Origin: Asterias amurensis | Lineage: Eukaryota; Echinodermata; Asteroidea; Forcipulatida; Asteriidae | Direction: 5' to 3' | DNA: 64,000 nt | Assembly (NCBI RefSeq): GCF_032118995.1 | Contig: NC_092665.1 | Coordinates: forward strand, 10,148,512 to 10,212,511 | Shown here: piece after piece, positions 20,771-33,705 of the stretch | Layout: each line of letters starts with the position of its first letter | How positions within the stretch are numbered: the first letter of the stretch is position 1 | Notes under the pieces: model-generated | Told to the model about the DNA's origin: nothing | The model's database searches: none | The model's input: only the letters and a program-made list of their open reading frames with translations | Translations under genes and position numbers: made by a program

Positions 20771-23700
20771 TGAACTTCTTATCATCCGTGGGGAGAAGAA
20801 ATATCTCTCCTTTGTCTAAACCTCTAGTTTCTCCATTTGCCATAGAGCGGGTCTATAAATCCACTAAAAGATTACCCCCCCCCCCCTCCCCCACCCCCCA
20901 AGAGATTCATCACAAGTTGAGTCATTGTAAAGCCATTTTCCAGGAATTTGTTATTGTACGACACCCAATCTGAATGTACTCTTGTAAGGATCCACTCATA
21001 GAAGGGGGACTTATGAACAGGTAAAAGATCACTTCGGACTGAGATCCTTTACAGCCATAGGCCTATTGATAGAAATTTTTGAAAAATCTGTTCTTAAACT
21101 TTCTTGATAATTGTATTTTATAAAGAATTTATATGGAATAGTATTGTACATTGTTCTGATGGTTTTTAAGCAAAGTTTTATTTAGTGTAATAGGAATATA
21201 ATGTATAAAATTTCTTGAGTTAAATTTGCTGTTTTTGTCACATTTTTTATTTAGTAGACATTTAAAGGTTTTAAAATTTATGCATAATAGTTGTACAGAA
21301 CATGCAGAGTTAATACACATTTTATACAAACATGCATTTTCCATATTGCTTAATCAAAATGGAAAATACATTTATAACTTTTTATAAAATGTGAAAGGAG
21401 CGTTTTAAGTCAAAACTCAGGGGGAATCTTTAGAAAACCAGGCTTGCATGAGAAAATAACCCAAATGTATCCCCCCTAGAACTGCATGCTAGGGGAGACG
21501 ACTAAAGTTGAGGAGAATCGGCGAGAAAGTGTAGATTCGTGGATAGAATGTACCAGCCGAAGGATTTCTATCATGAATCTACACTTTGGATTTATTAGTG
21601 TACTTTGTTGAACGACAGAATTGAGTACACAGCAGTTTGCTCAGTTATCAATAAATCAATGTTACTAAAGAGAATTTTGCAACTGGAAAATGTTTTTGTA
21701 AATTGTAAATGAAAAAGTGAAAACATAACATGTTTTCAGCTGTGTTTTGCTGCACACCATGTTATCTTTCAATTCGGAAAGACAGTAATTTTTCAAGTTT
21801 GAACTACTTACTTTAGTTTGTAACAAATCAACAGTTTAAGTGTAGATTTGTAAAAATAATCTACACTTTCATCAATAGATTGACATCACAAAAATAGTTT
21901 AATAACGAAGAATCGGATAAACGAAGACGTTTAGAGGAGGTCAACAGTAACCAAGTATGTTTTGTTGTACACTGAAAAGGTTGCACCAATTAAAGGCAGG
22001 CTAGAAACTTTAGTGTCCAATTTCTTGAACACGTTGATATATTTAACTCACAGTATCACTTTAACAAAAACAAAACTGTCTTAAATTCTGGAAAGGCAAC
22101 AACATCAAATCAAACACACACAACTCTGACTTATTTTCCTTACGAAAATTTTATTTGCATCCATTTGCCAATTGCAGTTAGCTTAGGAGAAATCTACACA
22201 CATAGTGACCAAGCTTCTTGGTGAAACACATTATGGCAATCATTGAACCCTAGAGTACATCCTAAACCATACATGGATAGATCCAATACAAACATAACCC
22301 AAATTATAACAAAGCGATCTTAATAGAAAATTGTACATCTTTACTACATTACAAAAGAAAAACATAATCAGCCTCAAATCCACGAGTTTTAACCTTTAAC
22401 CTGTAGGTCGAAGGTCATGATCAGCAGCTTAAAGGTCAAGCTGGAGGCAATCAAGATAATCAGGAAGCATGGGATGAACATAAAACGTCACATGAGTCGT
22501 TATGACCTTTGAACTTGTGCAAACATTCAGCCTCGTCAAATCGATCAAATGAGGCAAACAGTTAAAGTAACGGTGACTCAATAACAACTAAAACAGTACT
22601 GTTTCAGGTTGTAAATATTCAAAAGACCTTAAGTACAGCAAAAAATAAATTCATAAAAACGATGACATTTTAGAAATTTTTCAATTCAAGTACTTTGATA
22701 TTTCTTATCAGTTCAAAGGAAAGTTTCACATTTTGAGGGCATTTATTCCAGTAGTTTCGTTAACAATTATACACTTAGTATATTTAGCTTCATTCACAAC
22801 TTTCTTTTAGTTTCCTTTTTTTTTTGTGGGGAGAAAGTATTTTGATTGCAGTTACTTGATACTTGCGGACATAATTAGTACTTGTTTTCACATTATTGCA
22901 TTGTAAGTGTTTTTAAGGTTGCTGTTCATGCAATGGTTGAAATGTGGAGTGATTTACTTACTTGGTAATTTTAATTTATGTAAATACATACAGAATGGCT
23001 CCAAACATTACACGACCCGACAATTACACACGTCATATTGTGTATTATGCATTGGAAGAAATTAACTGAAATAAAAATGTCAAAAGTACCTTATTTGATC
23101 TTATTCATTACTTAAAAATAAATTCTTAAAACACCCTTTTTCCATTTTGGTAACTCAAGCCTCTGATATGTAAACCAACTCTTAAAGATGAAAGATAACA
23201 CTGTTATGTACTCTAACCAAAACAAACCTAAAGTTGCAATCTTGTTGTGTTTTCCTCAGACAATTCACATCAATAAAAATAGGTTGTTCAAATATCAAAC
23301 CTGTCCTTTGACTGCTTGGGCTTTTTATCATTTTTTTAGCCACAAGCATTTTTACAAGTAGCAATTTGATAATCCAAATTGTTCTATGGCAACAACAGAA
23401 ATAGAAACCGAATAACTCTGTGTTCTGCTGTGGACATACCAAGTGGCAAAATGCCAGCACACATAATGCATTTTAATAATTTAATTATTATTATTATTAT
23501 AATGCATTTTACATTTTCTTAACTGACATAAAATCTGTGTACGGTTAGCAGTACCATAATACGCATTTCACATGATACTATTTTGTAATAAAATGTGCGC
23601 ACGTCCATTCAATTATCTCACAATAGAATCGTGCAGAAAATGATCCACTCAATGTTCTTCTGAATATATTTCTTAGGAGGAAAACACAACAGAGTGACAC

Positions 23701-23908
23701 CTTTAAACCTTGTGTTAACCACTCGACTGGCCGTCTTGGCCAACAGAGGGCACTATACATAAAAGACCAATGACAACAACAACGTAAAAACACACGACAC
23801 CCTACGTAAGCTATGCAGGTATATGTACAGCAGTATTATTTTTAGCTTGGAAACCACTGGCAGCGTTTAAACATTTCTCCCCTTTTTTGGAATGCACTTA
23901 TGCCGATC

Positions 23909-23914
23909 TTTATT
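23909..23914 (-). terminator. Candidate poly(A) signal of the Eph receptor gene
   Basis: Minus-strand AATAAA about 3.9 kb past the Eph stop codon. Non-canonical hexamers (ATTAAA) occur nearer, so use is uncertain. Confidence 0.2.
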
Positions 23915-26759
23915 TACATTCACCAAACACGCTCTTTTAATTTTTTTCTTTTCTTTTTTTCGCCATCAAACATTTCGGCCGTCCTCAGGCACATTATAAA
24001 TATGTGAACATTAATGTTAATCACGAAACATAGCAATATTTTTGAAAACCTGATTGTCTTTCTTCATCGCGTGCTGATAACGGCCTGTAACATAAAATAC
24101 GGTAGATCGCATAGTAGCGGTAAACTTACAGAGCGTTTTAGTGAAAAACACAAATGGTTAATATAGTATGTACATCTTTCACTCTATACAAATACCATTT
24201 TACAGTTAATGTTAAGCAACCAATTAACAAGTTAATTAAATCATGTGTAACCCTTTCAAACCAGTAATATCTTTACAATGGCGCTAAATGATTATTTCTA
24301 CTCTAACTCGCACTATTGGTACTTTTGTACAATGTACTTCTTTTCAATTTTTTGTTTTTTTGGAGAGACAACAAAATTCTCAGAGATTTTCAAAAATTAC
24401 AAAAAAGCAAGACCTGGCGGGAGGAAAAGGTGTTTGGCCAGATGGAAATTCCACCAAAGTCAAGTCTGTCTTAAAAAAAAAGGGACACCTTTGCTAATTT
24501 TAAAAACCCAAGATTGTACACGAGACAGTTTGGGGTGTCTGATTAATATGGCTTTGGCTTAAGATGGATTTAGTGCTTATTCTAGATCTAGTCAGAATGA
24601 TCTAGCCTTAGCTGATATGTAAGACATGGCTTATGCACTCAAATCCAGTAAAAAAACAATTCATATGGCCTTTCTTAGACAGCCAAATCACTTTGGACAA
24701 TGGGAAATATTTTTGATGAATTTCTTAATCAAACAAAAACAACACGAATCTAAAATTTAAATCAAGCTAGCAAGATAGCTGTTGTTAAACTGAGTTAACT
24801 ATCAAAAATGGTTTTCTAACTAGGATTAATTGATCAAGGTTAAGGTAACCAACTGTTAGAAAGCGTTTAGATTTATAATCTAGTTAGATTTATAATCTAG
24901 TTTATGTACAAGGAAGGACTGATAAATTAGCTTAACTTAAAAAGGGACATCATAAAAAAAACGAAAAAATATTTCTTATCATATGTTTATGTATGATCAA
25001 TTTCTTCACTAATTAAAACCATCTAAAACTCTAGCATACAAAAAATCTTATTTCAACTTGTACAGAAGACTATTAGTATGCTTACATATTATCCCATTCA
25101 CCCATGTGAAATTCATAGATGGCAGGTACATGTAGTAAGACCCATAATTGTGCCCAAACCAAGTGACTTTGGCTACGGCTATGACCATTGGCTTTCAGTA
25201 ATCAAGCAATAGCCACTACTGAAGTCACAAACTCCAACACAGCCTTGAAAAGTGGCTGAACCTGGTGACTTTGGCTACCATAATGGGGATAAGGGACTTG
25301 GTGGTGATCTGGAAGTAGACACAGTGCCTTGCAGTAGACACTGCCCAAACCATATCAAACCAGTTGAACCTTTCTCTTCCGTGTTGCTCAAAGAAAAATA
25401 TCCAAGACCTTGAAAAGATGAGTGCATACTCATATAAACATGTTTAGCCCACACTCTGTTCAGAAGTCAAGCATGGACCTAGCTTTTAACAGAGTAGATG
25501 AATCCAAACTCAATCCCATCAACAGAATAAATGCCATTATATTGAGGCTGTGAGAATCAGGGAAAGGCTTGCATTAAAACCTTAAACATCTTTGCATTAA
25601 AGAATTTATGATTTGCAACCTCAAGTTATATAACAAGATTATAGTTTATCTCTTTGGGTAAGTACAAAAGACAATGGCTTGAGAGTTATCAAATCACACA
25701 CGTTATTCACATTTAAATTATAAATTATACATATGGAAATGACAGATTCATATGCTTTGATTACGTATAATTACCGGCCGTTTATATTTACACGCCAAAT
25801 CCTCCACAAAAAAACAATCAACTTTTTTAATTTGATTTCTTAAACAAAGCGCTGATTAACTCTTCTTAAAACTGAAAATAATGTCCCACCACCTTTGAAA
25901 TTAAAATACATGAAACTAAATAACATCTGTGGTTTATATATAACACAATGATTGTCATCTTAAAATTTTCCTTCCACTTTTTTTTTCTCTTTTCAATTTT
26001 TGTAAAAAAGATGAGAACGTATAATCTTTCTGGATTAAGAAACTAAATCAAGCTAAAATTAAGTGGACCCTTGATACCTTCTCTCTCAAACTGACGTCCA
26101 AAGGGTTTAAAATGAAGGAACTAAAAGGAGTGAAGTTTCAGAAATCTGTTTCTTTGTATTTGTGGCAACAAAGAGCGGAACTGGGTTCCCAAATAGTCAA
26201 CCCAAGTAACATACTGTCTTTTGTACCCAATACGTATCATACAAACTTTCCATATTTATAGATATGTACAATAAGCCTGGGAAAGGGAGGGCAACAAACT
26301 ATTTATCCCAGATGAACCTATGAAATACATCCACAGGATAGCTGTATACCACAAACATTTTGCACAAATAATTTTGGGGGGAATTGAAAATTATCTTTAA
26401 AACTATTCATTTCATGACAGCGAAGAACGAAGGATTATATCTCATTTCTGTGCTGTATTTCTAGACACATTATAAAGCTACATTTAGATTCAACCATCCT
26501 TAGCTACCAATGACTCTGATATTTGGTTTTGTTTGACCTTCATTTGTTGGATACTAAAATGTTACTATAGAACTCTCCTTGATGGATTCCAGTTGCTTTT
26601 CTAAAGCCAATTTGTATTGAAGAGGTGAAACTGAGTTGTATTTCACCATAGTGCAGGGCCAGCGAGCTTGCTGGTTAACATTTGCAACTGATCGGCAGTT
26701 GAGATGACTGGCTAGAAGAACTGTATGTGGCTGGCTAGTTTAAACAGGCCAGTGATGGT

Positions 26760-27200
26760 GTTTTGTGGCTTTCCAGCTAGTCAACTGGCTTGTTGCCTTA
26801 CTGAGTGGCTGGCAACTTGTATGATGGTCAACTAGATTGTAGCCAATGTGGCTTTCCAGCTAGTCAACTGGCTTGTTGCCTTACTGAGTGGCTGGTAACT
26901 TGTTGGATGCTAGATTGTAGCCAATGTGGCTTTCCAGCTAGTCAACTGGCTTATTGCCTTACTGAGTGGCTGGTAACTTGTTGGATGCTAGATTGTAGCC
27001 AATGTGGCTTTCCAGCTAGTCAACTGGCTTGTTGCCTTACTGAGTGGCTGGTAACATGTTGGATGCTAGATTGTAGCCAATGTGGCTTTCCAGCTAGTCA
27101 ACTGGCTTGTTGCTGAGTGGCTGGCAACTTGTATGACGGTCAACTAGATTGTAGCCAATGTGGCTATCCAGCTAGTCAAGCGACTAGTTTACTTACTGAC
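26760..27200. repeat. Minisatellite, about 78-bp unit, roughly 5-6 copies
   Basis: The word GTGGCTTTCCAGCTAGTCAA recurs at about 26765, 26848, 26926, 27004 and 27082, and with one change at 27160. Spacings are 83, 78, 78, 78 and 78. Units contain ACTGAGTGGCTGGTAACTTG and CTAGATTGTAGCCAATG. Because 78 is a multiple of 3 a repeated open frame exists on the plus strand, but nothing supports translation. It lies within 1.1 kb of the Eph stop codon. Confidence 0.9.
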
Positions 27201-27798
27201 TGAGTGGCCATGACCACTGGTTTGATAGCCTTCTGGCTAGTGAAGTCCATTTCTTCTTCAAATTCAGACAAACCAACTTTCCAAGCAATCCATACTACAG
27301 AGTGATGTTTAACAATAATCGGTTGGCATTAAATTGTAGATTCATCTATGTGGCCACCAGCCACTTCCATCAACCACTTACTTGCTAAGCTACCACCACT
27401 GTCTACATATCAACTATGTATGAGACAATCAACTGATGACTGGCTGCCAGAAGCATGATTGTCCAATATATGGGCATGGTCCACCTAAGGAAATAAGGAC
27501 TTCCATCACAGCTTGTCCAGTATTTTGTCACAATTTGGGGCAAGATTCTCCCAGGAGAACCTTATAAACATCACATTTAATGTGGCAGGGGTAAGGGACC
27601 TTTTGTGACCTCTAAAGATGATGTGCTATAGAACACCAACATCAGAGTCTTTCTTTTAATGTGGCTGACTGCACCACGATAGTTTTTACAAAATCCACTC
27701 TCAGCTGAAAGTTCCGCTGCAATGAAAGAAGTCTCCTACAGTCCACAAGAAAATCCACATAGATATCTACATTAAGCTGGTCTCCTCTCCAGCCGTCT

Positions 27799-28057
27799 TT
27801 ATACTAGCGTCTCCTCAGCTTGCTCCAGGTGGGAGCGGATGGAGTGAATGCTCTTCATTATCTTCTTTTGGTGGCCGACGAGGTTGACGCCGAGCCTTGG
27901 GAGATCTCCTTGGGAGAGGCGGGCAATGTCCTCTAGACGGACATAACCAGCCTGGGAGAAGGTGTCCTTGTATCGACCCATCTTAATGCTGTCCAACCAC
28001 TCAGTGACGGAGTGGAGCTGTGTCAGGTCAGTGAAGCTGTTGTTCATCTGATTGACA
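27799..28057 (-). CDS. Eph: Eph last exon: SAM domain and C-terminus
   Basis: Acceptor TTTTCCCAACAG. It codes a SAM domain (TVTEWL-like [18 protein letters not shown], then [20 protein letters not shown] and [10 protein letters not shown]) and ends ETLV-stop, fitting the class I PDZ-ligand pattern S/T-x-V. Confidence 0.96.
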
Positions 28058-31000
28058 CTGTTGGGAAAACAAATCAAGAATTGAAGATAAATTACACAAC
28101 CAGTAAAGTTGACCTAACATACAGTGACTTATACAAATAAAAGACTTTTATTTGGAAATATTGCTTACATCTTGTCATTTCACTTGGTGTACGTCTTTAT
28201 AAGAAACCTAACTTTCAATATTCTGTAAAAACTCACTATACAACTTACTTAAAGTAATCTTAAACTTTCAAGCAAACACTTTATTTGGCAGGCATTTTGT
28301 TGAGGCAGGTACAAGAATGTTTATTGCTTAATGTTTTCAAGTTGTTGTAGAGTAGAAACTTAAGACATGGTGCTAACCAAAAGGGGTGATTACTTACCCA
28401 GCCTTGGCCAGTGGCCTCAAAGCATGGGGATTTCTTGTAAGGCGGTCCAGTGTCGACACAATTGTGGAGAAAGTCGGGCGGTGATTGCGGTCCTTCTGCC
28501 AGCAGTCCAGCATGAGCTGGTGCAGGGCTTCAGGGCAGTCCATTGGAGGGGGGAGACGGTAACCTTTCTCAACGGCACGGATCACCTGATGGTCAGAAGG
28601 ATGGAAAGGGTTTACGTTTAACCAAATTTGAGTAGTTTACACTTGTAGGCATGTTATATATATCTAAAATTTAACTGCAAAATGGGCCAAGTAATGAGCC
28701 TTGGGGAACCCCGTTAGGCTCATTGACATTTGCTTTTGTTTGTTTCTACATCAAGAGCCAAGGTAGGTACCCTGACAAAAGTAATGTTATTTCTTACATC
28801 TATGATAGACCAAGTTTACAACAATACTTGTGGGTTACAAATAGGGCAAGTAATGAGCCTTGAGAAAACCTGCTTAATTTGCTCTTGCTTTTTCCATTAA
28901 GGACCACGGAACCCTGTTCAATCTCAATGACCAAATCAAGTTGCTTCAAGTATTACACCTTGACCCTTACTATTGAAACTTACATCTTGGTTGGGCCAGT
29001 TCCAGTAGGGTCTCTCTCCGTATGACATGATCTCCCACATGACAATACCATAACTCCAGACGTCACTGGCAGAGGTGAACTTCTTGAAAGCAATGGCCTC
29101 CGGGGCTGTCCATCTGATTGGGATTTTTCCACCCTAATGAAGAAAAAGACTTAGCGGTTAAAATGATCATACCCTACACTTTTTTGAATCAAGTTCAGTA
29201 TTTTTCATGGATTGTACTTCTTGACAGAAGGCATTTAAATTAATTTGTGATGTTGGGCAAGTTATTTTCTTTAAAAACTAAAAGCTGCTACATCTAAAAA
29301 CAAAAGGTCCAAGCATTTTTCCTTGTGGTCAATCAGTCAAAGTTATTTTGAACAGGCATACTTAAGAATAAGTTTAAGAGCTAGCAGTCCAATCTACTAC
29401 AATTCAAACAGTGAAAGTTGGGTTAAGCCGCTATCCATGTCGTTGCTTCTCGTACCTTGGTCTCGTAGGCTCCTTCATGTTTACGACGTGATAGTCCAAA
29501 GTCGGCCACTTTGCAGACTAGAGTGCTGCTGACAAGGATGTTACGGGCGGCAAGGTCACGGTGTACAAAATTCATCTCGGATAGGTAGCGCATACCGGAG
29601 GCAATACCACGCATCATACTGATTAGTTGGGGCACAGAAAATTTTCCATCGTTCTCCTGGAAGACAGGAATATACAAATCATGAACCTAAGAGAAATTTC
29701 GAAAAATATTTTGTAAGTGACGTTTTTGGAATATTTGAAGAGTTTAAAAAAAGTCTTTTAAAAACAAAATTTACAGTTTCCCAGTTTTGTCAACGTCTGG
29801 AGTTTTATGGAGGACTCAGCGACCACGGCTCAGGATCTGATAACATGAGTGTTCAAATTGGCCTCAAAGCTTCAAACAGTGTCCATCTGCAGACATGCAG
29901 TGTCCATCTGCAGACATGCAAACTTTGTTTTTGAAGATTAAACAAGAGGAAACCACCACATGAAACTGCACAGCTTCTTTCATGGGGTTAAAAATTTAAC
30001 AAAAGAGAGAAATCTGCTGATTACAAGTTGCCTGCTTCCAATGTGTTCTCTTCTAACCTTGTTAGCACAATAGAAAAAGTAAGGTTTCAACTTGAAAATA
30101 TGAAATGACACCTAATGATCCTAGTATTAACAATTTGGAGACCTCTGAGCTTCACAAAGAACATTGGCAAAAAAGTTGTCAAGTAGAAAAGATAGCTTTA
30201 TAATTTAATTTAATTATTTAATTATTTTGTTTTAAGCAATCTTTTCTACTTGACAACTTTTAAAATGTAAGCAAAAAAGCATTTTGACTTGTAATCAGTT
30301 GGTCCATTGGAACAAGCAAATTATTGACTGAAATTTAATGTTAGTGACTATATAACAAACGGCAAGACTCCCATACCTTCAAGAAAGTATCCAGTGATCT
30401 ATTCTCCATGTACTCGGTTACGATCATCGCTGGACGAGTCCGGGTCACTACACCAAGCAGCTCAATCACATTAGGGTCATCAAACTGACCCATGATAGAT
30501 GCCTCTGAGAGGAAGTCTGCACGATCTTTGTCCGAGGCGCCAGTCTTGAGGGTCTTGACGGCTACTTTGCGAGTGGACTTGTCAGGCATGAGCATCAGAC
30601 CGGAGCAGACATCACCGAATTCGCCTGTAGGTGACAGGTGGACGTAGTTACTAACAATGGTCAATATTCATATTTGTTTTCTTTCCATAAAATAATCTCA
30701 GTTTTAAAAGCTACTCTTCCATGAGGGTTGTCAGTCCATACCATGGTATGGTGTTTAAGGATCAAATTTGAATTATTGAAATGAACTCTAAAAGCATGTT
30801 CAATCAGGTCAGTGGTTGGTGAAAATGGCGCCTCTAAAAAGTCCCCATCAACAACAGATTCATATTTCTTTATGACAGCTTAGTTTTAACTTTATTTTGT
30901 AGCTTGATAATGCCCTAAGGAGCAGAAAGAGTGGTCGTAGAATAGATAGTTTCCTAAAGATGCCTTTTTTTCATTAGTAACTTGGGGTTTGGCTTGAAGC

Positions 31001-33657
31001 CGTATCAAGTGTTCCAACTTTGTAGCAAGATTGTTCACAAAAAAATCCCACGTGCAGTACTTGGTATTTACGTAAGGCGTAGTTGAAACAAAATATTTCT
31101 TTGCATGTAAAAATGGCCAACCAACTTGACACTGTGTGACATCAAGTGGTAACTATCTTCATAAGGAATTGAGTAAAATTTGGCATGTGTATTTGAGGTT
31201 ATAATAAGTTCATTAGAGATTTTGCTTGTTGTTAGTATTGCATACCTCCTCCAATGACATCTAGAATGCGTATACAGCTGGCGTCAATCTCAGTAGCAAA
31301 CTCTCGCACAGCTTGGACTGGGTCTTCATAGGTGAAGGGATCAATGTACGTCCTGGCCTTGCCAATATGGGGCAGAATCACAGCTAGAAAAAAAGAACAT
31401 AGTTCTTTAGAATTCAACAAGATTTATCTAAGGAGGGGAGGGCTGATAAGGCAGAAAGAGATGGAACTAGGGGCTGTAGCCCCCCATTATATTTGCAATT
31501 GGTTGGAAGTTGTCAACAAGATTAAGAGTGAAAGTTAGGGGCTTTTCAAAGTGTTTGTTTAGGGTTAATTGTACAGGTGCTTATAGTTGACAAAACTGGA
31601 CTTGTTTCCATCTATTATAGCTGTGTTATAAATTAATATTCCAGATATTTACAGTTGTATGTTGAAGCCATGTAGTTTAAATAATCTGGAATCCTTCTTG
31701 TACACAGTTGCAAACGATACAAACTTGGGCGAAAGTAAATTATATTGAAGGATGCCAAGAGACTGAGAAAAGTGTTATATATTATGGTAATACTTGAAGA
31801 CCCAGCAACTACACAAAACTGTGGTATCCAAAAAATACAAAATTACACCACTTTCCCAAAAGTTCAGTTTGCTTTATATTTGGAACAATTTTCCCAGTAT
31901 AGTTTGAAATATCAAACCTACTTTGATTCTATTTTATGTAAACAGGTATTAGAAGGTAAAAAGGGTCTTAGTTTACTCAAATTTAGTGTTCATTACAAGC
32001 TGGTCTCCACAACTATCAAAATCAAGTTTTGTTTTGGTTTTGGGTTTTTTCGTGGATCCCCCCCCCCCCCACACAAAAAAAATAAAAAATAATAATAATA
32101 ATAAAATAAAATAAGAAATAGCTTTAAATTAAAAAAATCTGTGAGGAGATTGAATCCATTACTCTAATAAATCCACCTGCCACTTTGACAAGAAAATAAA
32201 ATTGAATTTAATAAAATACTTAAGATCTTTGTGCGCTTTCACAAAAGGTTTTGAAGTTATGAGTAACCCAACTCAAAATGTTGCCTTTGGGGGTTTATAA
32301 GAGATAACAACGTGTCAACAATATCATAGGGTGAAGGGAAGAGAGTGAGGTAGTTGGTAGGAAATGGAAAGGCATCGGTAGAAATTTTGCAGAGGATATT
32401 TTCAAAATTATTTGTTTGTAGTATTCAATTATTTTGAATATCTACCTGTCAAATACTTCCATGATGTGGAATGATGAACGTCCCAGATTGGGGGGAAAAA
32501 AAACAGTAATCTACGAATGACCGTGTAGAAATTAGGTTTCCCAGTCCCACAACAAATAACATCATGGAGGCTTTTCAAAATAGATAAAAGCCAAGACAAA
32601 ACTGCAGGTGCTTGTCTTTGTCAAAGGAAATATCCTCTTAAGCTCTGGTACAAAGGCAGTGTTTTTCTCTCTTTTTCTGATGCCGATGGCAAGAGAGGGA
32701 CACACAAAAAGGAAGTCTGAAAAGCAGCCGGATCATGTCATCGTTTTGGTCCACCATTCTGCCGTTTGATTTCTCAATTGCCGGGGCCATTATTACTCTC
32801 AACAAATATGAGATTTGTAATGGATTTTTCAATTCATGTGAGTGATACTTGAAAAAAATAGTTTAATAGCATAGTATAAAATATTTTAGTGGCAAATAAA
32901 TAAAAGACCTTCCTAAATTATAATGATTATTAGCTTAAATCTGAATACACAACTGCACGTCAGAGACATGCCTTGGTTTAAAAAAACCCATTATATATCA
33001 TTTTAAAACAAGATTCCAATGCATTTGTATAATAATAATTACCTTCTCCATTGGGCCCATTAGAATAAATCATTCCATTTGCTGTTGGCGGCATTTCCTT
33101 TTTTCTATAGGAGGAATAAAGATTTTTGAAAGACATTATTGCTTGAACGCTTCCACTTATTTATGTTCAAATACTTTTGTCTTTTGACAGAAACTGCTCA
33201 GCCCAAGTAACAAATGTCCATCACACGACAGCCACGTTGCCCCATATCACAAAGTCTACGAGAGTAGAAATGAGATTGCTTTCCAAGTTAGACTGGTGCT
33301 AAAGATGCCCAATTCACAATGATATATATAAGACAAATATGGCTACCATGTGACAAAGCTCTATAAGCAAGCATATTTTAAGCACAAGAAAACAGCTTTG
33401 TTTACCAAATACTTCATATCTAAATTGCTGATTTTGAAGGGTTGGGTTTTGCAGTAGGAAGCTTTTAGGAACGTTTTTGGCATTAGTGAACTACATTGCA
33501 TTTAATGTTTGATTGTTTAAAACTTTTCTCATAGATGTAGGATTAAATTTCAAGTACACAAAGTTAACATTTAGTAACTAAACAGCACGCTTAGAAGTTT
33601 AACTAGAAGTTAGCTCTGCAGGAATTTGTCTTTTGATAAAAAACATAAACACTTTCG

Positions 33658-33705
<48 letters not shown>

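Larger units (their letters stand above)
19923..27798. other. Convergent space between MIIP-like and Eph receptor 3' ends
   Basis: No coding exon is recognised. Contents are the 3' UTR of the MIIP-like gene at the left, a family B MITE, a poly-C tract at about 20875-20890, AT-rich sequence, and the 78-bp minisatellite at 26760-27200. Part of the right side is probably 3' UTR of the Eph gene. The nearest minus-strand AATAAA I found after the Eph stop is at 23909-23914, with another at 22150-22155. Confidence 0.5.
28058..31245 (-). other. Eph kinase-region introns
   Basis: Four short introns between the kinase exons (28058-28397, 28586-28983, 29134-29455, 29657-30376) and one of 621 bases (30625-31245). 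The 29657-30376 intron holds a 21-bp tandem duplication (29877-29918) and a perfect 23-bp inverted repeat (30171-30261). Confidence 0.7.

Noticed and set aside
22385..22520. Second group of GGTCA-like half-sites
   Set aside because: Words such as AGGTCGAAGGTCA and TGACCTTTGAAC occur but with imperfect half-sites and irregular spacing, too weak to report as a cluster.
26805..27116. 103-codon open frame on the plus strand made of 26-residue repeats
   Set aside because: It is the translation of a 78-bp minisatellite; no start context, splice signals or known repeat-protein pattern supports expression.
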